In this document: in pieces, positions 11,806 through 24,683 of the stretch
Position numbering within the stretch: position 1 is the first letter of the stretch
Layout: every line of letters starts with the position of its first letter
Source of the DNA: Ustilaginoidea virens
Lineage: Eukaryota > Ascomycota > Sordariomycetes > Hypocreales > Clavicipitaceae
Length of the DNA: 64,000 nucleotides
Direction: 5' to 3'
NCBI RefSeq assembly: GCF_000687475.1
Contig: NC_057320.1
Coordinates: 248,001-312,000, forward strand
Position numbers and translations under genes: made by a program
The notes under the pieces: model-generated
The model's input: only the letters and a program-made list of their open reading frames with translations
What the model was told of the DNA's origin: nothing
Database searches by the model: none

Positions 11806-14374
11806 TAACAATAAAAAGTAGTTTCTATATATTAATAAGGCTGTCGATTAGTATATTTAAGGTGTATTAAGCACTACTAGGGTCTAAGGTATTAGAACCG
11901 TTTAAATCGTGCTAAAAGATAGACGAATTATTACCTTTACTAATATTTTATATATTCCTAAGATATTTATTAATATTCTTTCCGAATTATTAATAAAAAA
12001 GAAAGGATTATATTAGAATACCGAAATAGAGAGAATTTACCTTAGGAAAAGAAGAATATAAGAAAATATCTTTTAGATCCGTTAAATTAAAGAGAAACCC
12101 TATATTCTATATTAGGTAGGCGGAAACGATATGCCTATAAGCGAATTTCTTATAAGGGCTTAGAATTTTAGAGAAAAAAAGCCTTAATATACCTATTTAG
12201 CTTAAGGAGATAATCGCTAGCTAAAGATTTCGATAAAAATACCTTATACTATATAGTATACTTAATTTAGGCACCTAGGAAGGGATCTAATAGATTATAT
12301 CTTTAAGGATATATTAAATATACCTCCTAAGTAAGAAAAATCGGATTATAAGGTTTATAGCAGTATAAAAATTATACAGTAGATTTTATAATACCTATAA
12401 GAGGTATTAATGCCTTAGGAACCCTTTAAGGTTATATCTTTTAACCTTTTTATATAATCACCTGCTTTTAATAGTAATAAATATATCGCATTATTTACCT
12501 ACCGATTTATAGGAATAAGGTTAATATTTATAATACCTAGGAAATTAGACCTTTTAGGTTATTAGCTAACCTTTAAGTATTAGGTTCTACGCCTATATAA
12601 TATAAAAATCGCAATAGTTATCTCTAATAATAAAATAGCACTCTAGATATTATAAAATCGGGAAGAAGCTAGGTAGAAAGGTATTATACTTTAGTTATTA
12701 AGCCTTAGTTACTAATATTAGAATGGTTATACTGAATGTTCTAGGGGGGTATTAAAGATGAAGATATTGCTTTTAAGCATTTAAGTAGGATTTCCCGAGG
12801 AATTATAGCCTATTATAGTAGAAGTAGTAGTTTACCTATTAAATTATATGCTTAGGAAGTCGGGAAGACCTTACGATAATTAGAAATTACTACTCTAAAT
12901 CCTTTAACTTTAGCTTTAATAAAATCGGCCTGCCTAGGGATATCTACTAGAAGATATACGCCTTTAAATTTACTACCTTTGCGCTTATAGATATAAGGCC
13001 TATATAATGACGAGGGATAGGATATTATACGCCAGTCTAAAGCTTAATTAAAGGGCTTATATCGGCTATTTAGTAGGATATATCTCTACTACCTAATACC
13101 TAATTTAGGTACCTTTATTAAAGAGAAGCTATTAATTTAACTCAAGCTATATTATATTTAATAAGACGATCTTCTATAAGGATAAAGACTAATTGCCGAT
13201 ACTAGCTAAATAGAGGGAGGACTTTAATACCTTTATCAGTAATATTAAGGAAACCCCTATCGTTAATGATTTTAAGCTTATTGCATTAGGGAATCTAATT
13301 AAGAACCCCTTTACTAACGAGGTTGCCCCTAAATAGGATATAGATAAGGCTATCGATTAAGATATTACGCTAATTAATACGATTAAGACTATTAATAATG
13401 CCCTTTAACCTATTGCTATTAATTTAAAGGTTATAGACTACCCTAAAGAGTCGATCGCTTAAGTATTACTTTTATTACTGCTATTTTCGCTTAAGCTAGA
13501 TAATTAAACTAAGCCGATACCTCCCCTTAATGATATATTCTATATTAGGGTTAATAATATTAAAAAGAAGGATTATAAGGTCTTTGCGGTAGCTATAATA
13601 AAGCTATTAGCTATAATAGAAGCCCTTTATATTACGAATATACCTAAAGAGCTAGCGATATAGAGAGAGCTTTAAAAGTATTCTAAGCGCGAGGAATTTA
13701 TTACTACCGCTAAAAAAGAATACAGTAAGGTCACTAATAGGGAGATTAGGTATATTATTTATCAGAATGATTTATCTATAGACCCTAAGATTAAACTATT
13801 AGACCTAAAGTGGGTGTTCGCCTATAAATAGCACTAAGATAGCTTCCTTACTAGTTATAAGGCCCGATTATATATTTATAGTGATTAATAACCTTTCGAC
13901 CTTTATAATACCTAGGCTGCCGCGCTTACGGTATATATTTTTCGCCTCTTAATAGCCCTAATGTATTACTTTAACCTAGATACGCACTAATACGACTTTA
14001 TTATAGCCTTTCTAAATATACTACTTAATGAGACTATTTATTATAAGTAGCCTAATGGATTTCACGATAATTATTTATATATTAAGCTATTGTATACCCT
14101 CTACGGGCTTTAAAGGTTGCTATTACTATAGTTTAAGGAGCTATTACGATTCTTAATAGAAAGGGGCTTTATATAGGTCTATAAGGACCCTTATATCTTT
14201 ATTAACGATGCCCTTATTATGTTTTTCTATATAGATAACCTAATCGTCTTATATTATAAGTTATAGGTAGAGGTATTTAAGTTATTTCATACTGTGCTAA
14301 TAGGCGCTTTTAAAATTAAAGACCTTAGCGAGTTATATTAGTTCCTAGCTATTAAGGTTATTCGCGATTATACG
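11806..14374 (+). pseudogene. Protease/integrase/reverse transcriptase remnant of the outer copia element
   Basis: This continues the frame interrupted at 4251. The stretch is very AT-rich with dense stops. Recognisable relics are an integrase-like end near 12,700-12,760 and a reverse-transcriptase box near 14,219-14,260 that now reads YIDN instead of the usual Y(V/I/M)DD, as RIP of a GAT codon would produce. The 800-bp repeat at 14375 interrupts it. Confidence 0.6.
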
Positions 14375-15178
14375 TATTGCAATTCTCAAGGTTACTATAA
14401 AAGCAGAGCCTTACTAGCTAGCTAGATAGCACAAGACTGTCTGCGACCTGTGAACTAATCTTAGTATAATACTAGATTTTCCACTAAGTCCTAAGACTAT
14501 ACAAGTGCTATAAAGCAGGGCAAGTGTAAAGGCAAGGCAAATATAAGATAACCAGAAAACGCAGGGAAGGTAAGAAGTTAAGAGGCATGTAGTGCATTAA
14601 CAGACTCGATTGTGCTACCCTTCTACTATCTAGAAAGAAGGGGAAAAGCTATCCTATATATACACGAAGGAGGGGTGGGCCCAGGCATCCAGGGAAGCCA
14701 GTAAGAGGGCTCCCTGTAATGCTCGCTATGATACGTCAGCAACCCCGCTATATCCGACCTTTCCAACCACCCTAACCACCGCACTAGTAATTAGTCACCA
14801 CGCTAGTGACTAACTACCACACTAGTGGACTAGCCACCACGCTAGTAGGCCACCATGCTAATTTAGCAATGCCACACCACGCTAGTAGGCCGCCACCACG
14901 CTAGTAGGCAACCACGCTAATTTAGCAATGCCACACCACGCTAGTAGGCCGCCACCACGCTAGTAGGCAACCACGCTAATTTAGCAATGCCACACCTTTT
15001 CAACAAGGCCTACCTTACTTGATATACAGTAAATAATCCACTGAAAATCCTTAAGGTAAAAGGCAAAGTCCTAAGGTGATACTACCATAAGTCCAAGAGG
15101 CGGTATAAGGGCCAGAAGGTTAGTAGGCCAGTAGGGCATAAGGCCAGCAGCCTAGTAGGCTACTATAGGATTTTAACA
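14375..15178 (-). mobile_element. Solo-LTR-like repeat, copy 1 (inverted relative to copy 2)
   Basis: 804 bp flanked by the direct repeat ATACG (14370-14374 and 15179-15183). Read on the minus strand it begins TGTTAAAATCC and ends GAATTGCAATA. It is the inverted partner of 15265-16051. It contains a minisatellite (about 14,780-15,000) built on ACCACGCTAGT and a spacer with AATTTAGCAATGCC. I see no coding capacity. The 5-bp duplication and TG start suggest a solo LTR, although the far end reads TA where CA is usual. Confidence 0.75.
14780..15000. repeat. Minisatellite inside the solo-LTR-like repeat
   Basis: About 62-bp units contain repeated CCACGCTAGTAGGC cores. At least two full units are clear, with shorter degenerate units before them. 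The mirror copy lies at roughly 15,445-15,655 on the other strand with slightly different unit order. Confidence 0.7.
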
Positions 15179-15264
15179 ATACGGAAGGGAAGCTATAGCT
15201 TACCTAAAGGGTATACTTCGATAAGCTTGCGATTAAATATAACTTTACCTTTTTTAATAGAAAG

Positions 15265-16051
15265 TGTTAAAATCCTATAGTAGCCTACTAGGCTGCTGGC
15301 CTTATGCCTTACTGGCCTACTAACCTTCTGGCCCTTATACCGCCTCTTGGACTTATGGTAGTATTACCTTAGGCCTTTGCCTTTTACCTTAAGGATTTTC
15401 AGTGGATTATTTACTGTATATCAAGTAAGGTAGGCCTTGTTGAAAAGGTGTGGCATTGCTAAATTAGCGTGGTTGCCTATTAGCGTGGTGGCGGCCTACT
15501 AGCGTGGTGTGGCATTGCTAAATTAGCGTGGTGGCGGCCTACTAGTGTGGTGTGGCATTGCTAAATTAGCGTGGTGGCCTACTAGCGTGGTGGCTAGTCC
15601 ACTAGTGTGGTAGTTAGTCACTAGCGTGGTGACTAATTACTAGTGCGGTGGTTAGGGTGGTTGGAAAGGTCGGATATAGCGGGGTTGCTGACGTATTATA
15701 GCGAGCATTACGGGGAGCCTTCTTACTGGCTACCCTGAATGCCTGGGCCCACCCCTCCTTCGTGTATATATAGGATAGCTTTTCCCCTTCTTTCTAGATA
15801 GTAGAAGGGTAGCACAATCGAGTCTGTTAATGCACTACATGCCTCTTAACTTCCACCTTCCCTGCGTTTCTGGTTATCTTATATTTGCCTTGCCTTTACA
15901 CTTGCCTTGCTTTATAGCACTTGTATAATCTTAGGACTTGGTAAAAAATCTAGTATTTATACTAAGATTAGTTCACAGGTCGCAGACAGTCTTGTGCCAT
16001 ATAGCTAGCTAGTAAGGCTCTGCTTTTATAGTGACCTTGAGAATTGCAATA
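15265..16051 (+). mobile_element. Solo-LTR-like repeat, copy 2
   Basis: 787 bp, begins TGTTAAAATCC and ends GAATTGCAATA, flanked by GAAAG on both sides (15260-15264 and 16052-16056). It is inverted with respect to copy 1 across an 86-bp spacer (15179-15264). The spacer is reverse-transcriptase-region sequence of the outer element plus target duplications. The two different target duplications show two independent insertions, not one duplication-inversion. Confidence 0.75.
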
Positions 16052-16056
16052 GAAAG

Positions 16057-16650
16057 GAACCCCCTAAGCACCTATTAAATACCGTAAGACTTAAGAAGTA
16101 TAATAGAATAGCTAAACCTAATGATACCTAATAATACTAATTAATAATAAGATTATTAGTATATCTAATTATAATTACTAGGCTTAAACTAGGCTATATC
16201 GGATCGCAGCTTTCCTACTTCTTTTAAAATCTTAGTCTAGACTATTTACACGCGGCAAAAAAGGCCCTTAACTATAGCTATGCATAGAAGAATACTACTA
16301 TTAAATCTAGTGCCAATAACCTGGAAATATAGGTATATTTAAATATATCCTTTACTAACGATATTATATCCCGATATAGCTCATAAGGATATATAATTAA
16401 GCTATTTAGTAGCCCGATTATATATAAAGCTAGTCAATAGGATATAGTGATAACATTATCTACAGAGGCTGAATTGCTAGCGATTTTATATACTGCGAAA
16501 GAGGTTATCGCATTCCGCAGGCTCTATAAGGAAGTTAGGCTTTATTTGGTATAGGATATCCCTACTATTTAGTATAATAATATCTAGACTATTCGCCTAT
16601 TAAAGGAAGAGTTTTTAAAACTTATAACCCGGCTTTATTATATTAATATT
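16057..16650 (+). pseudogene. RNase H region of the outer copia element, first part
   Basis: The frame of the outer element resumes here. Around 16,440-16,545 it reads a copia RNase H stretch that includes VITLSTEAELLAI, followed by RIP-derived stops. It is cut at 16650 by the insertion of E2 and resumes at 24177. Confidence 0.6.
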
Positions 16651-17345
16651 TGTTGAAATCAGCGCCTTTTTAGCTGTATTTTGGTACTGGTCTCGCTACC
16701 GTACGACGTCTCTACGTTGAGATATCGCGGTGGCTATACTAGGCGCTATGGTGGGGCATAGCGCCCCACAACGCCGATTACAGTGGGCCACAGCGCCGGT
16801 CACGGCACCGGCACAGCGCCCCACAGCCGGCCACAGCGGCCGGTCACAGCGGGCCACAGGGCCCACAACAGGCGGCGCATTTCTACGGGATTACCAAATG
16901 GGTAAAACCAGCACTTTCGGCCTTCTATATATAGTCACTCGCTACACCGGTCATTTATGGCAGACCGATATAGGGCTTCCGGCCCGTACGGCAGGCTGTT
17001 ATAGGGCATCCGGCACACCGCTATAAGCCACTGGGCTTGGTTGGGTATGCACTGGGTAGGATATTAGGCAGACCGACTTTTCGTCGGGTTTTTCGCTATT
17101 TTTGCGGTTTTTCATTATTTTCAACCACTTTTTCAAGATGGTAGAAATATGCCCAAAATTCCCTCTTTCTAGCTAGAATAGTCACCAACAATTAGAATCA
17201 GATTTCCCTAACATCTTTGCTCTGGTCAACCTCTTGTGCGCTTTAAATCTTTAACCAGCTCTTTGTTTTATTCTGCAACGCCTTGTACGCCACTATCGGT
17301 ATCCAGTACATTTCCAACAGTGTTCTGAATCACCATTTTGCAACA
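16651..17345 (+). repeat. 5' LTR of E2 (695 bp)
   Basis: It is a near-identical direct repeat of 23477-24171 and an inverted homologue of the E1 LTRs. The same GC-rich CTGTG-containing island lies at about 16,745-16,880. Confidence 0.9.
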
Positions 17346-17360
17346 GGTTATGAGCCCGGT
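17346..17360 (+). other. Primer-binding site of E2
   Basis: GGTTATGAGCCCGGT directly follows the 5' LTR. It matches the E1 site and is complementary to the anticodon arm of a methionine tRNA, indicating half-tRNA priming. Confidence 0.7.
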
Positions 17361-17624
17361 GTCTTAAGGCTTCCAGCTTAAGACTTTTTTACGCTAACTT
17401 AGGATTTTAATGCATTTGGCAGCTAACCTTCCAGAAATCTACTAATAAGGGACTGATCATCCCAGATTTAGGAACCCAGCTACCATACTAAGCTGCAACA
17501 CATCCTTGCAACAGGATTTTCTAAGGTTATTCCTTAATGCAGCTTTCTTCTAGTTTTATCTAGATTTTCAGTCTTGATTTTCTTCGCATTTTTAAGACTT
17601 TCCGGCACCTTTTCTCTTCCTATA

Positions 17625-20600
17625 ATAGCCAGTCAGAACGTTCCTGCCAATAACCCAGGCCATAATAACCCAGGCCATAATAACCCAGGCTACTAAGTCC
17701 CTGATACGGCAGAGGTAGAAGAATCTGATAATAACCAGGAAATTGCCCAGCTCAAGGAAGACCAATAGGAAATAAGAAAAGAATTTAGTTATAAATTTAA
17801 TCGAATGAACTCTAAAATCGATTTTTTGGCTGATAAGGTAGGCACCTTAGTAGACAGACTAATCAAGCCTACTGCTAGCCTACTATCACAGGATATAATG
17901 GATGTGGATACCTTCTAAACTCCTATGGGTAAGGGAAATACCTCTCTACCTAAAGCCTAGCAGCAACCCCTGCCGGTTCCATCTAGTATTAGCAGCCAAG
18001 TCAGCGCTATAGCTATCAAGGAACTAGCCAAAACAGCCAACGGATTCCAGGAATCCCAAAAGCTAAGGGGGGCATCTAACTTCGACCAATAGAAACAGGC
18101 CCTTATGATTCAATTTAGGGCACTTAATATCGCCAAATTCATCGAAGATCCTTCTATTACTAGCAAATTTAACGACTCAAAGCAAGCACTTTTACTATTA
18201 CTTATTAAGAATAATTGCACAGAAGGACTAGCTGCCGCTATTAACTAGTGCACTAACCTAGAGTCAGCCTTTACGTTACTCACTAAATAGTATTCTCACT
18301 TATTAGACGTACAGCAGACCCACCTATACCCTGCCTTCTATTAACTAAATTTTATAGGCTATAAAGGTACCTTAGAATCTTTTAATGCCTCCTTTAATAG
18401 CTACTTATCTAGGCTGCAAATTTTAGGCTCCTATATACAACCTTTCGACCAAATCAGCCAGTATTTACATACTATAAAAGGGGTCTTTTTTTAGTGGGCA
18501 GAACAGCACCGCACAATAATGAGAATCGCCTATACTTAGGGAAATACATCAAATATTAACCTGCAATTTTATATAGTTGATTTACTAGAAGAATAATGCA
18601 TTAAAGGGTCATTAGTAGCAAGGGCTACCACCTACCTCGCAAAGGTCAAAGGTGCCGCTACTAATAATAGTAGCAAGCCAGCTAGTAACAATACTAGTAA
18701 GGGTGGTAAAAACACTACCACTAATGCCAACAAAAAGAAATAGGGGTCTTCTACCTAACAATAAGGGTCTTCTTCAGCCACATAAAGCAAGCCGGAAAAT
18801 AAAAAGAAGAAAGAAAAGAAAGATTCAGCTAATAAAGTAGATACCCTATAAAAGACCGACGAAAAGGAAAAGACTATTAATTCCTTTATACTAGGGAATT
18901 ATAATACTCTAAGTCTTACACCTAGTAAGACAGCCTATTCTTCCTTCTAAGATCGCGAATGTATGCAATTTCTAGCTACCAGCTATAGTGCACAATCCGG
19001 TGGGAAAATGCTAATAGATTCTTTACTCTACGATACTAATTCTACAGTGCATATTATCAATAATAAAAAGCACTTCACCTACTTCCAACACTATACCGGA
19101 AACAGACCAGTCATCAGCACAGGTGGTGGCCCAATCAAGCCCAGTGGGTAGGGCATAGCGCGTTTTACCGTGCTATAAGGCACCAACCCACCTCAGTGGG
19201 GCACCTTAGAGCTAACCAACGCCCTCTTTATACCAACTTTTGATATTAATATCTTTAGCGGCGTTAAACACTATCTGAATCGTAGCAGTATTTAGGGCTA
19301 AAGCCTAGTTAATAGCAACAATAAGTGCATTAGGCTTCTTAATTTTAAGAAGTATGGCTTCTTTTTACAATAGAAAGGGGTAGATTCGCCGTTTTTACAC
19401 TATTCCAGCTAAAATCACCCGGCTTTATATAGTATCTCGGTCGAATTACCTGCCCCAGCTAACCCAGAAGAATACGAGGAATATCCCCTGCCAGAGGATT
19501 TACCTACCCTACCAGCTGACTTAGACCATCCACTAGCTAATTCTCAAGCTAATCCACCAGCTAATTCGCAAGCTAACCCACCAGCTAACTTACCAGCTGA
19601 CCTACTAGCTAGTCCTGGTTTTTCGGTAGTACTAACAGAGGCTGCTATTCCCAATATAGCCCAACCACCATAGAGGGCCCCGGTCACCCTCGATCCAGCC
19701 CTAGCAGCTGATACTGAGTATTAAAAGCTGCTATTACTAGCCGGACTTTAGCATATCCGGCTTAGGCATATCGGAATCCAACTTCTAAAGAAAACCTATG
19801 CATCTACCATAAGGTTACCTGATCTCAGTAAGGTAAAGGATTCTGACTTTAACTATATCGCCTATAAAAGGGCAAAGTCAGTTCGGCGTTTTACATCAGG
19901 GGCTATACTAGACCCTATGTATTATTTAGATATCATAGAGGGCGATATCTTCTAAATCAACCCTCTACTATACAACAAACGCCCCATTTGCCTCATCTTA
20001 GTTGACCGGAAATCACGCTTCCATTAGGTGTATTTACTACCCAATAAAGAAGGACCCACGGTATTCCCAATATTATAGGGGTTCTTCCAAGGTCTTAAGA
20101 ATCGCTATAGCAAATCAGCTATTAAATTCCACTATAATAGTGGCAAGGAAATCAACGATATTATCATAGCCTAGCTAGCTCTTAAGGGCATAGATTTTTT
20201 AACCTCTTCCCCTTATATTCATAAGCAAAATGGGTTAGTAGAACACTCTATACGGGTCATCATTAACCGACTTAGAGCTACTATACTTTAGTCTCGGTTA
20301 CCTTCTTACCTTTAGTCTGCAGTAATTCTTAGTATTACTACCTTAGTAAATCTAACAGCAGTTACAAACCATTCCTTATCACCTTTCGAGGAATTAAAGA
20401 AGGACTTTCCAGAAATTACGCACTACCACCTACCCGACCTTACTAGCTTCAGGGCTATTAATGCGGCTATAGAGGTGCTAATCCCTCCAGAAAAACAGGT
20501 CATCAGCCACAAGCTAGCCCCCCAGACCGATTCAGATAGGTTACTAGCTACGCTAGGTAACGGCACCTACCTCGTCTACATCCCACATCACTAGGTCGTC

Positions 20601-23389
20601 ACCAAGACCTCTTTCATTACTTTCACCTACCAAAATAAAGGTATAGGCCCTATTTCAAGTAGCCTAGAGGGCACTTTTGATTTCTAACCGCCTTCTAATT
20701 TAGAGGGGGTAAATATCGACCAAATTGCTCTAGAAGAGCCTATCTGAAAGTCGCCTCGCCTAAATATGCCTATTTCGTCTAAGACCGACGGTATAGGCCT
20801 AGTTGAAGGCACAGGCCTACCACAGGCCACGGATCCAATACAGCCCACGGGCCCACCACAACCAATAGGCCTGCCACAACCAGTAGGCCTACCACCAATT
20901 GGCCCGCCACAGCACTCTACAACATTTCCCAGCAATTCGCCATCCTTCGATTCCAAATCGCTTTATCGCAATTCAGCTTTTCAGCTTAGACAAGACGGTC
21001 CTTTTTCACCGGCTAAGGAAAATACAGCCTTTTCCTATACAAAAAGGCTACAAATGCTAGGAAATACAGAAAGCTCTCGTCACCAGGAATCTCAACCATA
21101 GAGATTTTCCGAATCCATCACAAAAGTAGGCATACCCCGCACAAGTGAAAATTCTGACTTGCCCCACATAATAAATTTTCAATAGTCCGAATCTCAAAGC
21201 CCTACATATACTAATTTTCTGCGACTTTCCGACACAATAGATTCTGCCTTTTCGCCCGGCTTCCTAGTAAATACAGCATTTCGCCATAGTAAAACGCTGC
21301 CTACACTAGAATATCTGAAATTCGAGAGTCCAGATATCGCCTCAAATAAGAGACTATAGGAGAAAATGTTTCGAGTATTAAAAAAGGTGCCTATTCAGCC
21401 ATACTAGGTTAGGGCTACTAAGGGTAGAATTCGAGGAAGAATACCACGGATACAAGACGTATAAGGTATCCTAAGCTACAGATACTATAGGTCACTTAAC
21501 CTACAGACTAACTAACAGTCTAACCTACAAACTAACCAACAGTCTGACTAATAGTCTGACCCATAGACTAACCAATAGGGTGCTTTCCCACCTACATAGC
21601 CAAAAAACGACCAGATTTTCAAATACCCAGACAGCCCCCCAGAGGCTTCCACACAGGATTTCCACCCTTCCTATGCCTTTTACCAATAAATACACGATAT
21701 CTGCTACAAGATAAAGGCTGCAAAACGGGCTCTAGAAGGTGTGCCTAATAGCTGGAAAGAAGTCTTATATAACCCATATAAGGATAGCTGGGTTAAAGCC
21801 TTATTTTCGGAATTCGAGCAATTAATCGATTTAAATATCTTCCAATTTATTCCTAAGACTAGTATTCCTACTAATAGGAAAATATTGCATAACCGGCCTA
21901 TTTTTCGCATTAAAAAAGATGCGAATAATAACCCGGTTAAATATAAGGTACGATTAGTTGTCAAAGGCTTTATATAAGTATCTAGGCAAGACTTTACAGA
22001 GACCTATGCCTCTACTTCGATCCTACCAATATAGAGGATTATCCTTGCTCTTACTGCTGCAAATAACTAGGAAATAGAGCAGATCGACTTTATTAGTGCC
22101 TTTCTAAATAGTAAACTACTGGAGACGATTTATATAGAGATTCTAGCTAGTTTTTTAGAATTTGCAGAAAGCCTACTCTCACCTAACCCAGCCTTATAGT
22201 CTGACCAGCAGCATCATCGACTTCTAGCCTTACTTACTAAGGTTAGATATTACCCCTCTGCATTATAGGTCATACTATTAAAGAAAGCCTTATATGGGCT
22301 AAAATAAGGACCTTGCGAGTGGCAGTTACGGTTAAAAGACCTTTTAGTGCAAGAGGGTTTTAAGCTATTACTTTCTGATACTGCCGTCTTCTATAATAAA
22401 GGAATGCATACCTTTATTATGACCTATATGGATGACTATTTAATTATCGGTCCGGACTTTAGCTATATTGACCAGCTTAAGGCTAAGTTCCATAAGGTAT
22501 ATACTATAGAAGACCGAGGACCTGCCTCCTTCTTTCTAGGAGTATAGATTATTAGGGATAGAGAAAAGGGCCTGTTATAGCTGCACTAATCGCAATTTAT
22601 TGCGGAAGTCCTTAAGAAATTCAACCTTAAGGACGCACAATCGCATCTAATCCCACTATAGCCTAGTATACTCACTGAGTCTAAGGCTGATAATACGCCG
22701 CTAGATGCTAATAATCAACACTTATTCTAGTAGCTGGTAGGGATATCGATATAGTTAATAATAATATCAAGACCTGACCTTGCCTTTCTAACGCAATACT
22801 TATCACGATATATGCAACAGGCTTCTACTATACAGCTTAATGCTGCTAAGGGCGCTTTTCGCTACTTAGCTGGTACGGCAAATACAGCTATTTGTTACCG
22901 AGCCGCTAAAGCTACCGTAGTATTAGCTGCATTTTCTGATAGCGATTTTGCTGGATGCCGGCTGACTTCTAAGTCCACTAGTAGTTATCTTACTACCTTG
23001 AATGGTGGGCCTATTAGCTAGAGGTCAAAACGGTCTTCGACTGTAGTTTTATTAACGCTTGAAGCCGAGTCTGATGTAATACTTAAAGCGATTCGCGAAG
23101 TGGAGTGGATATCTAATTTATTTAAAGAAATCTAGGTCGATTTTTTCGCCCGATACCACTATATTGCGATAACCAAGGGTCTATTTCTAACGCAAATGAC
23201 CCAAATCAGCATGCCCGCACTAAGTATACCTTGCTTAAATTCCGGTATATACATAAGAAGGCCCAAGCCGGCCTGGTAAAAATATCTTATTTACCTACGA
23301 TAGATATGCCTGCGGATGGACTCACCAAACCACTTCCAAGCCCGAAATTCCCTATATTTCGGCAGCTATTAGGGCTGCAATCCCTATAG
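17625..23389 (+). pseudogene. E2 gag-pol, lost start, stops and one frameshift
   Basis: This is the plus-strand counterpart of the E1 gag-pol. The initiation codon is ATA at 17625. The protease motif (18963-19151) reads DTNS instead of DTGS. Integrase homology spans about 19,740-20,270. Reverse-transcriptase blocks lie in 21741-21977 and 22347-22547, with a YMDD box near 22,427. RNase H lies in 22812-23021. A 1-bp deletion near 23,135 relative to E1 changes the frame before the stop at 23387-23389. It cannot encode a working polyprotein. Confidence 0.8.
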
Positions 23390-23476
23390 CATCATCATCT
23401 TTTTTTTCTGATTTTTTACAGGGTTTCTTTCTTTTATTCTAACGCTAGGATTAGCTATATTGCTAATCAGAGGGGG

Positions 23477-24171
23477 TGTTGAAATCAGCGCCTTTTTAGC
23501 TGTATTTTGGTACTGGTCTCGCTACCGTACGACGTCTCTACGTTGAGATATCGCGGTGGCTATACTAGGCGCTATGGTGGGGCATAGCGCCCCACAACGC
23601 CGATTACAGTGGGCCACAGCGCCGGTCACGGCACCGGCACAGCGCCCCACAGCGGGCCACAGCGGCCGGTCACAGCAGGCCACAGGGCCCACAACAGGCG
23701 GCGCATTTCTACGGGATTACCAAATGGGCAAAACCAGCACTTTCGGCCTTCTACATACAGTCACCCGCTATACCGGTCATTTACGGCAGACCGATATAGG
23801 GCTTCCGGCCCGTACGGCAGGCTGTTATAGGGCATCCGGCATACCGCTATAAGCCACTGGGCTTGGTTGGGTATGCACTGGGTAGGATATTGGGCAGACC
23901 GACTTTTCGTCGGGTTTTTCGCTATTTTTGCGGTTTTTCATTATTTTCAACCACTTTTTCAAGATGGTAGAAATATGCCCAAAATTCCCTCTTTCTAGCT
24001 AGAATAGTCACCAACAATTAGAATCAGATTTCCCTGACATCTTTGCTCTGGTCAACCTCTTGTGCGCTTTAAATCTTTAACCAGCTCTTTGTTTTATTCT
24101 GCAACGCCTTGTACGCCACTGTCGGTATCCAGTACATTTCCAACAGTGTTCTGAATCACCATTTTGCAACA
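23477..24171 (+). repeat. 3' LTR of E2 (695 bp)
   Basis: It starts directly after the polypurine tract AGAGGGGG and ends CAACA. The following ATATT is the target duplication. It has the same length as the 5' LTR. Confidence 0.9.
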
Positions 24172-24176
24172 ATATT

Positions 24177-24683
24177 TATTATTACTAGTTGCAGTAAGAA
24201 GTCTAGAAAGACTCTATTAATATTATATAGGTTCCTATAGGTAATATGATCGCTGATGGTTTTACTAAGCCCCTAATAGGCTAGAAATTCGAAACCTTCC
24301 GCTGTTAGCTAGGGCTAATAGTATTAAAAGGCTCCTATAATGCTAAACAGTCTTACGATATTCGTTATAATATTAAGGAAATGCCTTATAATAAGGATGC
24401 TTATCAAACAGATTAAGAAATATATTTTAATAGCCGCATATATTTTCCTATGCAGACCTGAATTTTGTGGTTTATTATTATTTTCTATTGTCTTTTACAT
24501 TCCTTATAACGATATATGCGAATAGGGGCATTTTTACCCCTAAGGGTTGTTTTTAATAATAGCGCCTCTACCGCTCTTCTTGCTATAGTATAATGACTTC
24601 TATAGTTCTATTTGCTATCTTATTTTCTATAGGAATTGGCTATATAGCAGGATATACTCGATAAAGCATATCCTGGGGGGGTG
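24177..24683 (+). pseudogene. 3' end of the outer copia element
   Basis: This is the last part of RNase H (resembling the typical copia ending around an ADGFTKPL motif, near 24,245-24,275), followed by AT-rich 3' sequence and a G-rich polypurine tract just before the LTR at 24684. Confidence 0.6.

Larger units (their letters stand above)
16651..24171 (+). mobile_element. Nested Ty1/copia retrotransposon E2 (plus strand), RIP-damaged
   Basis: 7,521 bp with two 695-bp LTRs (16651-17345 and 23477-24171), TGTTG...CAACA ends and target duplication ATATT (16646-16650 and 24172-24176). Same family as E1 but in opposite orientation and more strongly mutated: the gag start reads ATA at 17625, many TGG codons read TAG, and a 1-bp deletion near 23,135 shifts the RNase H frame. 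The primer-binding site (17346-17360) and polypurine tract (AGAGGGGG, 23469-23476) are in place. Confidence 0.92.

Noticed and set aside
11585..11821. Short frames inside the LTRs (also at 4614-4967, 16730-17026, 23556-23852)
   Set aside because: They come from the GC-rich CTGTG island of the LTR, occur in any orientation and do not correspond to a retroelement protein.
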